DNA from: Treponema primitia ZAS-2
GTDB lineage: Bacteria > Spirochaetota > Spirochaetia > Treponematales > Breznakiellaceae
NCBI RefSeq assembly: GCF_000214375.1
Contig: NC_015578.1
Location: forward strand, 1,054,001-1,118,000
Reading direction: 5' to 3'
DNA: 64,000 bases
How positions within the stretch are numbered: position 1 is the stretch's first letter; each line of letters begins with the position of its first letter. The notes under the pieces were generated by a model that did no database searches, was not told the DNA's origin, and saw nothing but the letters and a program-made list of their open reading frames with translations. This document shows, one piece after another, positions 33,096 through 41,613 of the stretch. The translations under genes were made by a program, and so were the position numbers.

Positions 33096-33131
33096 AAGCC
33101 CTGGGGAAATCAGGGCGCTGCGGAAAAACCA

Positions 33132-33160
33132 TTGACCCTTTCCTGCCCAGCCTGTAGCAT
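33132..33160 (+). promoter_or_regulatory. Candidate promoter of the moxR operon, possibly leaderless
   Basis: -35 TTGACC (33132-33137) and -10 TAGCAT (33155-33160) are 17 bases apart. The start of transcription would fall on or next to the ATG at 33167. Confidence 0.35.
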
Positions 33161-33166
33161 GGGGTA

Positions 33167-34594
33167 ATGAAGGGCATCAACCGGATCCGTGACCGGATCG
33201 AAATAGCCATCGAGATTACCCGGGACAGCCAGGTCCCTATTTTGCTCATGGCCAATCCGGGGCTTGCAAAATCAACCGTGGTGTACAACTGGGCCAGACG
33301 TAACAATTACCATATAGAAACGTTGATCGGCTCACGCTTTTCCCAGGAGGAAATCCTGGGTTTTCAGGTCCGCGCCGAGGACCGTGAAACCGGCGAGCAT
33401 TACCTGGAACTCCTTCCCCCCCACTGGTACCGGAATATCCTGGAACAGGAAAGCAGGCAGGTGCCTTCGGTACTGTTTCTGGACGAGTTAAGCACCGCCC
33501 AGGAAAACGTTCAGGGCGCTTTGCTCCAATTGGTGTTTGAGCGGAAAATCGGAAACGGCCGGACCCTGCCGGAATCAACCCTGGTGATCGCCGCAGCAAA
33601 CTACAAGCAGAATATCCCCTTCCAGTTCAACATCATGGCCCCCATACTCAACCGCTTCTGTTTAATAAACCTGTCCTACGACAGTAATGATGCTTTTCTG
33701 GATGAATTTCTCCAGGATGAGGCGGAGCTTGTAAAAGACCTGGTTGTCTTTGAGGAAAAGGAAATTACCCCCTGGCAGCGGGACTATCTCCGGGACGGCT
33801 TAAAGATGATGTTCAGGACCCTGTTCCGTTCTTTCGAGGAAGACAACCGGGACATGGACAAGGACCTGATCTACACCATGGACATCAACAACCAGGTTTA
33901 CAATACCATGTACGACGACGATTCCCGGTATGTGTACAATTTCATCTCCGGCCGCACCCTCTGGTACCTGCACAAGGTTACGCTTTCCTTCCTCCGCAAG
34001 GGCCTGACTATCGAAGAACACGGCGCCGCCATACTCAACATGGTTTTCGGCCTCATAGGGCTGGGGACCAACACTTTTACTGATACCCAGCGCAAAGCCT
34101 ACCTGAAAAACGCAGAAACCCTATACCGGCGGCTCTACGGAATTCTCGCATCCCGGGATAGTCCGGGCGCCCTGGAAAGCGCATCAAGCGATCTGTCTGC
34201 AGCCCTGGACTTTACGGGGAAGAGCGCTGCCGATGCCATCAACGAATGGGTTCTCTTCCACGAATCTTCGGTGCTCCAGGAACTCCTGGACCCGAACCTG
34301 GAAGCCCTGGCCTCTCACATAGGCACCGCCTACGGCATAAGTCCCGGAGATATAGAACGGCTGCACCAGCGCATCAACCACAATAAGGCGGACCTCTACA
34401 CCTTTTCCAACGATATGCAGCGCCTGGACTACCTCATCGGCATCATTGAGGACGAGCAGAAGGGTGTACCAATTGAAACCGCCGGGGACCAAGTCGGCGG
34501 CGGGCATGGCGCACTCAGCCTGCTGCGCAGTATCCGTGACGCCTACGGGCCCTGCCGGGACGAGGCGGCCCAGCTCATGATGAAAAACATCTGA
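33167..34594 (+). CDS. MoxR-type AAA+ ATPase
   Basis: The 475-residue protein has Walker A ANPGLAKST, Walker B SVLFLDELSTA, sensor 1 LVIAAANY and an arginine-finger-like ILNRFCL. MoxR ATPases work with VWA-domain proteins as chaperones that remodel or insert metal cofactors into enzymes. The VWA partner follows after two bases. The operon then encodes the CoFeSP activator and lies ahead of CODH/ACS, so a role in maturing the CODH/ACS or FdhF metal sites is plausible but unproven. Confidence 0.85.
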   Translation: MKGINRIRDRIEIAIEITRDSQVPILLMANPGLAKSTVVYNWARRNNYHIETLIGSRFSQEEILGFQVRAEDRETGEHYLELLPPHWYRNILEQESRQVPSVLFLDELSTAQENVQGALLQLVFERKIGNGRTLPESTLVIAAANYKQNIPFQFNIMAPILNRFCLINLSYDSNDAFLDEFLQDEAELVKDLVVFEEKEITPWQRDYLRDGLKMMFRTLFRSFEEDNRDMDKDLIYTMDINNQVYNTMYDDDSRYVYNFISGRTLWYLHKVTLSFLRKGLTIEEHGAAILNMVFGLIGLGTNTFTDTQRKAYLKNAETLYRRLYGILASRDSPGALESASSDLSAALDFTGKSAADAINEWVLFHESSVLQELLDPNLEALASHIGTAYGISPGDIERLHQRINHNKADLYTFSNDMQRLDYLIGIIEDEQKGVPIETAGDQVGGGHGALSLLRSIRDAYGPCRDEAAQLMMKNI

Positions 34595-34596
34595 CC

Positions 34597-36063
34597 ATGG
34601 AAGGTTCCTGGGAACCGGCCCTATACCGGGAAACCAACAAACATCTGGAGCGGCTCAATATCCGTATCAGTTATATTGACGCGCCCATGGCAGCCCTGAT
34701 GCCGAATGTTCCGGTCAGTTTTTCCTACCGGGCCATGCGGGGAGAGTACTGCATTTATATCGACAGAAAAGCTGACCATCCGACGTTTATGGTCCGGGAC
34801 CTTCATGAAAAGGGGCATATACTCTTTAACCACTTTACCCGTCCCCGGACCCACCGCCAGCAGTTCGAGGAATTTTTCCGCCGCAACCTCCATACCTTCC
34901 TGAACCGTCTTCCCCCAGAACGGAATTTGACCTCCAAACTGGGAAGCTATGCCACTTACATTTACAACCGCTTTTCCGATATCGCCCAGGCCATGGAGAT
35001 CAACTCCAAGCTTTTTAGCGCTGACCGGGGGGTCAATTCGTCCGCCCCCCGGGGTGTGCTGGAGGGCTTTGTTTTCCCCCGGGACGGGTGGCCCGAAGGC
35101 CTGGACTGGATGAGCTACATGAGCTTCCTCTGCACGGAGCTGAACTTTTTTTTGGACCACATCGGTGATGGGCCGGGGCAAAAAATAAAGTCCAGCGACA
35201 TTGCTAGCTATAACGCCATGCAGGCCGCTGAGCGGCGTATTCAGGACATCCAGGAAACCCGGAAAACCGCCGCCGATGCGGACAGTAACGCTGCCTATGA
35301 ACCGGAGATTATCAAGCACGGAAGAACCGATAACTTTTCTGATACCAAATCGGTCAATACGGTTACTGAGCTAAATAACGTTAAAGACCTGGTACGGATA
35401 CTGCGGGAACGGAGTCTCCTGCTGAAACGGAACCGGCTTCACACGGACATACTCTACAATATTAACCGGAATAGATTCGGTGACATCCTCATTCCCCGGC
35501 GCTACCGGGTTGAAAACTACAACCTGAACAATATCTGTATACTCCTGGATGTTTCAGGCAGCGTTCCTGCGGGCTTTGTACGGCGGGTTATCCATACCAT
35601 CATGCAGGCCGAGGGGGCCTTTAACAAGCATATAAGCCGCCTGGTCTGCTGGTCCGACAGCCTCTGCTCAGACACAAGCCTGGCGGGCATTAGGGAGATC
35701 AGCTCCGGGGGTGGCACCATGCTGGGGGCTGGTATCGAATATTGTAAACGGTACCTCAACGAACGCTCCAGCTTTTTTATCATCAGCGATTTTCAGGACG
35801 ATCTCAATGACTGGATCAGCGCCGCAAAGGACCTGGGCTGTGCGAAAACCGCCGTGGGCTACGGCAGGATGGGCCGGGAATCCAGCTTTGAGCAGTGGTT
35901 TTCCGCCATCGGCTCCAATGCTTCCTACCGCAAAAACCCCGTGGACATACGCCGCTTTGTTTCGGTTTTTGACACAGTGCTCCTGCGGGATAATTTGGTG
36001 CAGTGGGCGGAACTTCCGGCTTCCGCAAATTCCCCCAAAAAAATGGTTGACAGCAGCCCATAA
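34597..36063 (+). CDS. VWA-domain protein with HExxH metallopeptidase-like N-terminus
   Basis: The 488-residue protein has HEKGH (residues 70-74) in an N-terminal DUF2201-like metallopeptidase domain and a C-terminal von Willebrand A domain with the MIDAS motif DVSGS and the later SSGGGTMLG and ISDF. It is the usual partner of MoxR ATPases. The HExxH may be a zinc-binding relic or an active site. It is translated just after the ATPase gene. Its presence in a CODH/ACS cluster suggests a client among those proteins. Confidence 0.8.
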   Translation: MEGSWEPALYRETNKHLERLNIRISYIDAPMAALMPNVPVSFSYRAMRGEYCIYIDRKADHPTFMVRDLHEKGHILFNHFTRPRTHRQQFEEFFRRNLHTFLNRLPPERNLTSKLGSYATYIYNRFSDIAQAMEINSKLFSADRGVNSSAPRGVLEGFVFPRDGWPEGLDWMSYMSFLCTELNFFLDHIGDGPGQKIKSSDIASYNAMQAAERRIQDIQETRKTAADADSNAAYEPEIIKHGRTDNFSDTKSVNTVTELNNVKDLVRILRERSLLLKRNRLHTDILYNINRNRFGDILIPRRYRVENYNLNNICILLDVSGSVPAGFVRRVIHTIMQAEGAFNKHISRLVCWSDSLCSDTSLAGIREISSGGGTMLGAGIEYCKRYLNERSSFFIISDFQDDLNDWISAAKDLGCAKTAVGYGRMGRESSFEQWFSAIGSNASYRKNPVDIRRFVSVFDTVLLRDNLVQWAELPASANSPKKMVDSSP

Positions 36064-36108
36064 TACGGGTTACATTAGATAAAATAATAACGATATGGGT
36101 AGCAAAGA

Positions 36109-38052
36109 ATGGGTAACAAAGAGTATCGGATAACTTTTGCCATTGAGGGTGGAGAGACCCTTTCCGCCCTTGCCCCTGAGGGGGAGACCCTTCTCGAAAC
36201 TGCCCGCAAGGCCGGGATTGATATCGATGCCCCCTGTTCGGGGAACGGGACCTGCGGCAAATGCCGGGTCAGGCTCGCCGAAGGGGCCGCCGAAGGGGCG
36301 GTTCCCCGCCAAATCAGCCCCGAGGATTATGCCGCTGGTTGGCGGCTGGCCTGCGGTATTAAGGTTATCTCCGACTTGACCCTGGAAGTGCCCCCCTCAG
36401 CCGGGGCGTTCAAAAACCGCATGAAGGTAACTGACCTCAGCGAAGGCCGGGAACGGGCGGCTTTTGAGGCCCTGGGCAAGGATATGGACGAGATGGGCTT
36501 CCGGGGGGACAGCGGCCTGGAAACGATTGCCCTCAGCCTGGCGCCTCCGGCTATGGATGACGCCATGGCGGATCGTGAGCGGCTCTTGGCTAAGTACGCC
36601 GAAACGAGTGGCCGGGAGGCTGAACTTAGCATCTTTGCCCTGCGAAAGCTCCCACAGACCCTGCGGGAATCAGATTTTTCTATTATATGTGTCCTTAGAA
36701 AGGGGGAAGACCGGGATCCGGCAGTTCCCTCCCGAGACCTGATCCTGGATATACTCCCCCCGGGCGCCGAGCCGGTATTGCCGGGTCTGGCGGTGGACAT
36801 TGGTACCACCTCGGTAGCCATGGTGCTCACGGACCTCAGGACCGGGAAACTCCTGGCAGGGGCTTCCGGCGGGAACGGACAGATCCGCTTTGGTGCGGAT
36901 GTGATAAGCCGCATTATTGCCAGTACAAAGAAAGGCGGCCTGGAACGGCTGCGGCGGGCAGTGGTTGAGGAATGTATACTTCCCCTGATCCAGGGTATTT
37001 GTACCAAAGCGGGGATCCCCACTGAGGGCATCTACCGGGCGGTGGTGGCGGCCAATACCACCATGACCCACCTTTTTACCGGGGTCTACGCAGACTATCT
37101 CCGGCTGGAACCCTATGTGCCCACTTTTTTTCAAACTGCCAAGTACCGCAGCATCGACCTGGGTCTGAACCTTAACCCTGATGCCGAGGTACTGCTGGCC
37201 CCCAGTATAGGCAGCTATGTGGGTGGGGACATCACCGCCGGGGTCCTCTCTTCGGGTATTTACAAGAAAGACACTTTTTCCCTTTTCGTAGACCTGGGAA
37301 CCAACGGGGAACTGGTCTTCGGTAATTCGGAGCTCCTCATGTCCTGCGCCTGTTCCGCCGGTCCTGCCTTTGAGGGCGGGGACATCAGCTGCGGTATGCG
37401 GGCCACCGACGGGGCCGTAGAAGCCTGCTCCATTGACGCGGAAACCATGGAACCTGCCCTGACCATCATCGGGCCTCCGGGCCAGAAGGCTGCGGGGCTC
37501 TGCGGTTCCGGGCTCATCGACGCCATCGGGGAGCTTTTCCGCTGTGGGATCATCAATGCCAAGGGGAAAATCATCAAGGAAGGGAAGCGGATCAGCCATG
37601 ACGAATACGGCGCCGCCAGCTACATCCTGGCTTTTGGGGCGGACAGCGTTACCGGAGCCGATGTCTCCCTGAACGAGGTGGATATTGACAGCTTTATCCG
37701 GGCCAAGGGGGCGATTTTCTCCGCCATCAGGTCCATGCTGGCAATCATGGACTTTTCTGTTGACGCCATTGAGGAAGTCTACGTGGCCGGGGGCATAGGC
37801 AGCGGTATCAATGTGGAAAAGGCGATCCGTATCGGCATGTTCCCCAAGATCCCGGTGGAGAAATACCACTATATCGGCAATACCTCCCTGTCCGGAGCCT
37901 ACGCCATGGTCAGCTCCGCCGGGGCCGCCGCCAAGGTGACCGAAATCAGCCAGGGCATTACCTACCTGGAACTGTCATCCCACCCGGGCTATATGGACGA
38001 ATTTGTGGCGGCCTGTTTCCTGCCCCATACCAACGGAGCCCTTTTTGAGTGA
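36109..38052 (+). CDS. acsV: RACo-like reductive activator of CoFeSP (ASKHA ATPase)
   Basis: The 647-residue protein has an N-terminal [2Fe-2S] ferredoxin domain with Cys43, Cys49, Cys52 and Cys82, a linker, and a C-terminal ASKHA ATPase region (LAVDIGTTSVAMVL, VDLGTNGELV, GLCGSGLIDAIGEL, EVYVAGGIGSGINVEKA). RACo reduces the inactive Co(II) form of CoFeSP at the cost of ATP. Its place upstream of the CODH/ACS genes fits. It ends in an overlap with the frame of the DUF3786 gene. Confidence 0.92.
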   Translation: MGNKEYRITFAIEGGETLSALAPEGETLLETARKAGIDIDAPCSGNGTCGKCRVRLAEGAAEGAVPRQISPEDYAAGWRLACGIKVISDLTLEVPPSAGAFKNRMKVTDLSEGRERAAFEALGKDMDEMGFRGDSGLETIALSLAPPAMDDAMADRERLLAKYAETSGREAELSIFALRKLPQTLRESDFSIICVLRKGEDRDPAVPSRDLILDILPPGAEPVLPGLAVDIGTTSVAMVLTDLRTGKLLAGASGGNGQIRFGADVISRIIASTKKGGLERLRRAVVEECILPLIQGICTKAGIPTEGIYRAVVAANTTMTHLFTGVYADYLRLEPYVPTFFQTAKYRSIDLGLNLNPDAEVLLAPSIGSYVGGDITAGVLSSGIYKKDTFSLFVDLGTNGELVFGNSELLMSCACSAGPAFEGGDISCGMRATDGAVEACSIDAETMEPALTIIGPPGQKAAGLCGSGLIDAIGELFRCGIINAKGKIIKEGKRISHDEYGAASYILAFGADSVTGADVSLNEVDIDSFIRAKGAIFSAIRSMLAIMDFSVDAIEEVYVAGGIGSGINVEKAIRIGMFPKIPVEKYHYIGNTSLSGAYAMVSSAGAAAKVTEISQGITYLELSSHPGYMDEFVAACFLPHTNGALFE

Positions 38053-38077
38053 TGAACAGGGTCGGGCCGGGGGAACC

Positions 38078-38740
38078 ATGGCGGCCCTTGCCGGAGGCGC
38101 CAGGACGGAGATAAAAAACCAGAAAGAGGGGGTCCCCCTGGCCCATTATCAGGGACTTTACCGTACCCGGGACCCTTTGGAGATAGGGGAGCGTTGCGGT
38201 CTTGTATATGAAAAAACCGGAGAAGGGGAGGGGGCTTTCCCTATCCGCCTCCTGGGGACCGAATATAAGGCTCTTTACCCGGAATTTGAGCTTCAGGATG
38301 ACGCCGGTAAGCTTGTAACTGATCCTTATGAAAAGATCCTTCTTTTGAGGTATCTTTGCGAGGGGAAGTTCTTTGCAAGCCGGGGCAAGCAGCTTTCGTA
38401 TAACGAGGTGCCCTGGGGCCAGACCTACTACCGCAACTTCGAGGGGCGCTGCCTTAAACGGCTGGCATTTACCTTTGGGAACGATTTAGAGGGTTTTCGT
38501 CAGATAGTTGAAGCGGCGCCGGGACTCCGGGCAGAAGCCCTGGACAAGGGGGATGTCGGGTACCGGTTTGAATTTATCAGCGGCCTGTTTATGAGTGTTT
38601 TGATCTGGGCAGGGGACGAGGAGTTTCCCCCCTCAGCCCAGATACTATTCGATGATAATTTTGTCTTTGCCTTTACCGCCGAAGATATGGCGGTGGTGGG
38701 GGAAGTGGTAATCAGGAGGTTCAAGGGGATGAAAAAATGA
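38078..38740 (+). CDS. DUF3786 protein
   Basis: The 220-residue protein (ATG 38078 chosen; a TTG overlapping the previous gene is possible) matches DUF3786: PLAHYQGLYRTRDPLEI, LLGTEYKALYPEF, EKILLLRYLCEGKFFASRGKQLSYNEVPWGQTYYRNFEGRC split over the middle, and FPPSAQILFDDNFVFAFTAED at the end. DUF3786 genes are found with corrinoid and CODH systems but have no known activity. It closes the moxR-VWA-RACo operon. Confidence 0.7.
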   Translation: MAALAGGARTEIKNQKEGVPLAHYQGLYRTRDPLEIGERCGLVYEKTGEGEGAFPIRLLGTEYKALYPEFELQDDAGKLVTDPYEKILLLRYLCEGKFFASRGKQLSYNEVPWGQTYYRNFEGRCLKRLAFTFGNDLEGFRQIVEAAPGLRAEALDKGDVGYRFEFISGLFMSVLIWAGDEEFPPSAQILFDDNFVFAFTAEDMAVVGEVVIRRFKGMKK

Positions 38741-38803
38741 GGACTTTGAAGGCTAATTCGATAAAAAAATATCAATATTTGGAACATTTATAAATATTTA
38801 CAG

Positions 38804-38832
38804 TTTACTTTTTTTAAATTCGCTGTTACTAT
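38804..38832 (+). promoter_or_regulatory. Promoter of the CODH/ACS operon
   Basis: -35 TTTACT (38804-38809) and -10 TACTAT (38827-38832) are 17 bases apart, about 40 bases before the start. The AT-rich region upstream (38761-38803) has a palindromic AAATATCAATATTT but no other feature. Confidence 0.5.
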
Positions 38833-38872
38833 AGATCCTGTTAGGGATTATTTAGTTGAGAGGAGGCTTATA

Positions 38873-40768
38873 GTGAGAACATTGGAGAATTTTACTACCA
38901 TTGAACAAATGGAAACCGTAACCGCCAAGTTGAAGGAAATGGCAACCTTTGTGCATGCCGAAACCTGGCAGGATCGGGCTAAGAACCAGACCCCCCATTG
39001 CAAATTTGGGGAAGACGGGATTTGCTGCAAAAACTGTTCCATGGGACCTTGCCGGATTACCGCCAAGGCTTCCAGGGGCGTCTGCGGCGCCGATGCCCAT
39101 GCCATAGCGGGCAGAAATTACCTCCGCACCATAGCGGCTGGTACTTCCGCCCACTCGGATCATGCCCGTGAGATCCTTCACGTGCTGCACAGCGCCAGCC
39201 GTGACGGTAATTACCAGGTGCGGGATGAGCAGAAGCTTATCAAACTGGCCAAAGAATGGGGTGTTGCGGTAGATGGCCGCGATATCTATGATGTAGCCCA
39301 CGAAGTCGCCGAAGTGGGGCTTGCGGAATTCGGGAAAAGCTTCGGTACCCTGCGTTTTATCAGCCGGGCCACCCCGGAGCGGCAGAAAGTATGGAAGGAA
39401 CAGGACATTGAACCCCGGGCTATTGACCGGGAAATCGCCACCTCCATGCATATGACCAATATGGGAAACAGCGCCGATGCGGCAGCTTTGCTTCACCAGG
39501 GTCTGCGGACCTCCCTTTCCAACGGCTGGGGCGGCTCCATGCTGGGTACGGAAATCACCGATATCCTGTTTGGTACCCCCACGGTATGGAATACCGAAGG
39601 CAATCTGGGCGTTCTGGAGAAGGACTATGTCAATATCGTGGTCCACGGCCATGATCCGGCCTTCTCGGAAATGGTGGTAACCGCCGGAGAGCTTAAAGAG
39701 CTGATCGATTACGCCAAGAGCAAGGGCGCCAAGGGCATCAACCTGGTAGGCCTCTGCTGTACCGCCAATGAAGTGGCCATGCGCCACGGGGTCCGCATGG
39801 CGGGCAACTTCCTCCAGCAGGAAAACGTGGTCCTCACCGGTGTGGTGGAAATGATGTGCGTGGACGTACAGTGTATCTTCCCCGCTCTTTCCGTGCTGAC
39901 CGAATGCTACCACACCAAATTCGTTACCAGTTCCCCCATCGCCCGGATTCCCGGCTCGATCTATATCGAATTTAAGCCCGAAACTGCCTTTGAGCAGGCT
40001 AAGGAAATCATCAAGATGGCGATTGACAACTTCCAGAACCGGGATGCGTCGAAGGTCTATATTCCTGACACCAAGCAGAAGGCTACCGTAGGTTATCCCT
40101 GCGAACAGATCATCAAGCATCTGGATGGGGTCGCCAATAGCCATGTGGACGAATTAGGCTCCTACCGGCCGGCCATTGATGCCATTAAAGCCGGTGTTCT
40201 CCGGGGCGCAGTAGCCATTGTGGGTTGCAATAACCCCCGGGTACGGGCCGACTATTCCCACTTTGAAATCATGAAGGAACTCCTGGCAAACGATGTGCTT
40301 ATCGTAGCCACAGGATGCGCCGCCCAGTTGGCAACCAAGGCAGGACTGCTCCAGAAGGAAGCTAAGTACCTCTGCGGCGCCGGTCTCCGCCGGGTCTGTG
40401 AACTGGTCGACATTCCGCCGATCCTCCACATGGGCGCCTGCGTCGATATCAGCCGCATGATGCTCCTGGCAACGGGCATAGCCAAGGACTGGGGGGTTGA
40501 TACCACCCAGATCCCCGTCGTAGGCTGTGCGCCGGAATGGATGAGCGAGAAGGCGGTATCCATCGCCAACTACGTAGTGTCCACCGGGCTTGACGTATAC
40601 CTGGGCATTGAGCCCCAGGTTAAGGGAAGCTCCCAGATGATGGAACTGATTACCGAAGGTACCAGGAAGATCACCGGGGCCGGATACATCATCAACACGG
40701 ATCCCCATGAACTGGTTAAATCAATACTTGACGGGCTTGAGAAAAAACGGGCTGGTTTGGGTATCTGA
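38873..40768 (+). CDS. acsA: Carbon monoxide dehydrogenase catalytic subunit
   Basis: The 631-residue protein reduces CO2 to CO at a Ni-Fe-S C-cluster. The start is GTG 38873 with a perfect AGGAGG nearby. Cys43 and Cys51 fit the D-cluster and Cys52, Cys55, Cys60 and Cys71 the B-cluster. AGTSAHSDHARE carries the catalytic His region, VHGHDPAFSEM the C-cluster histidine, and CCTANEV, VDVQCIFP and GCAAQLATKAG other ligands. It overlaps cooC by one base (TGATG). Confidence 0.95.
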   Translation: MRTLENFTTIEQMETVTAKLKEMATFVHAETWQDRAKNQTPHCKFGEDGICCKNCSMGPCRITAKASRGVCGADAHAIAGRNYLRTIAAGTSAHSDHAREILHVLHSASRDGNYQVRDEQKLIKLAKEWGVAVDGRDIYDVAHEVAEVGLAEFGKSFGTLRFISRATPERQKVWKEQDIEPRAIDREIATSMHMTNMGNSADAAALLHQGLRTSLSNGWGGSMLGTEITDILFGTPTVWNTEGNLGVLEKDYVNIVVHGHDPAFSEMVVTAGELKELIDYAKSKGAKGINLVGLCCTANEVAMRHGVRMAGNFLQQENVVLTGVVEMMCVDVQCIFPALSVLTECYHTKFVTSSPIARIPGSIYIEFKPETAFEQAKEIIKMAIDNFQNRDASKVYIPDTKQKATVGYPCEQIIKHLDGVANSHVDELGSYRPAIDAIKAGVLRGAVAIVGCNNPRVRADYSHFEIMKELLANDVLIVATGCAAQLATKAGLLQKEAKYLCGAGLRRVCELVDIPPILHMGACVDISRMMLLATGIAKDWGVDTTQIPVVGCAPEWMSEKAVSIANYVVSTGLDVYLGIEPQVKGSSQMMELITEGTRKITGAGYIINTDPHELVKSILDGLEKKRAGLGI

Positions 40769-41541
40769 TGAAGATTGCGATCACCGGAAAGGGAGGCGTC
40801 GGGAAGACCACTTTGGCTGCGGTATTAGCGCGGCTGTATGCTGCCGAGAATCGAACGGTTCTGGCGGTAGATGTGGATCCCGATGCCAATCTGGGCTTAG
40901 CCCTCGGGTTTACCGAGGAGGAAGTGGCGGCCATCACCCCCATCTCCAAAATGAGCGACCTTATCGCCGAGCGTACCGGGTCAAACAAGGATACCTTTGG
41001 GAAGTTCTTCAAGATCAACCCCAAGGTAGACGACATACCCGAATTATTCGCCCGGGAGAAAAACGGGGTTAAGTTTCTGGTGATGGGTACTGTGGAAACC
41101 GGAGGCGGTGGCTGCGTGTGCCCTGAACATGTGATGGTCAAGAGGGTCATCTCCCACCTGGTGGTAGCCAGGGACGAGGTGGTTATCATGGATATGGAGG
41201 CCGGGCTTGAACACCTGGGCCGGGGCACCGCAGGAATGGTGGACCGGTTCATCGTGGTAATCGAGCCGGGTGAACGGAGTATCCAGACCTATCACAAAGT
41301 AAAATCCCTGGCCGCTGACCTGGGAGTTATGGCTGTAAGCGTGGTGGCCAGTAAGGTCCGGAGCAAGGACGATGAGGAATACCTCAAAGCCCGTATTCCT
41401 GCTGAGGATCTTTTCGGGTTCATCTCTTACAACGAAGAAATTATAGACGCCGACCGCCGGGGGGTATCGCCCTATGATACCAGCGGGAAGGCAAAAGCCG
41501 AGATCATGAAGATCAAGGAACGCATTGATGCGGCGAAGTGA
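40768..41541 (+). CDS. cooC: CooC/AcsF-type nickel-insertion ATPase
   Basis: The 257-residue MinD-like ATPase has the deviant P-loop GKGGVGKTT (residues 7-15) and the CxC metal-binding motif Cys116-Val-Cys118 in GGGCVCPEH. CooC/AcsF proteins dimerise around nickel and load it into CODH or ACS. It starts in the last base of acsA. This cluster has only one such ATPase for both enzymes. Confidence 0.92.
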   Translation: MKIAITGKGGVGKTTLAAVLARLYAAENRTVLAVDVDPDANLGLALGFTEEEVAAITPISKMSDLIAERTGSNKDTFGKFFKINPKVDDIPELFAREKNGVKFLVMGTVETGGGGCVCPEHVMVKRVISHLVVARDEVVIMDMEAGLEHLGRGTAGMVDRFIVVIEPGERSIQTYHKVKSLAADLGVMAVSVVASKVRSKDDEEYLKARIPAEDLFGFISYNEEIIDADRRGVSPYDTSGKAKAEIMKIKERIDAAK

Positions 41542-41587
41542 AACGTTGCGGTAAACCGCGGCGTTATTTGCCGCAGGGTATGCGGCA
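41542..41587 (+). other. Tandem hairpins between cooC and acsB
   Basis: Two stem-loops occur in the gap: AACG-tt-GCGGT-aa-ACCGC-gg-CGTT (41542-41565) and TGCCGCA-GGGTA-TGCGGCA (41569-41587). Neither is followed by a T run. They are probably mRNA processing or stability elements rather than terminators. Confidence 0.6.
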
Positions 41588-41613
41588 CATAAATCCTGAA
41601 GGAGAGGTGCTTT

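Noticed and set aside
36670-40144. Long minus-strand frames over the RACo and CODH genes
   Set aside because: They are shadows of conserved genes and lack ribosome binding sites or domains.
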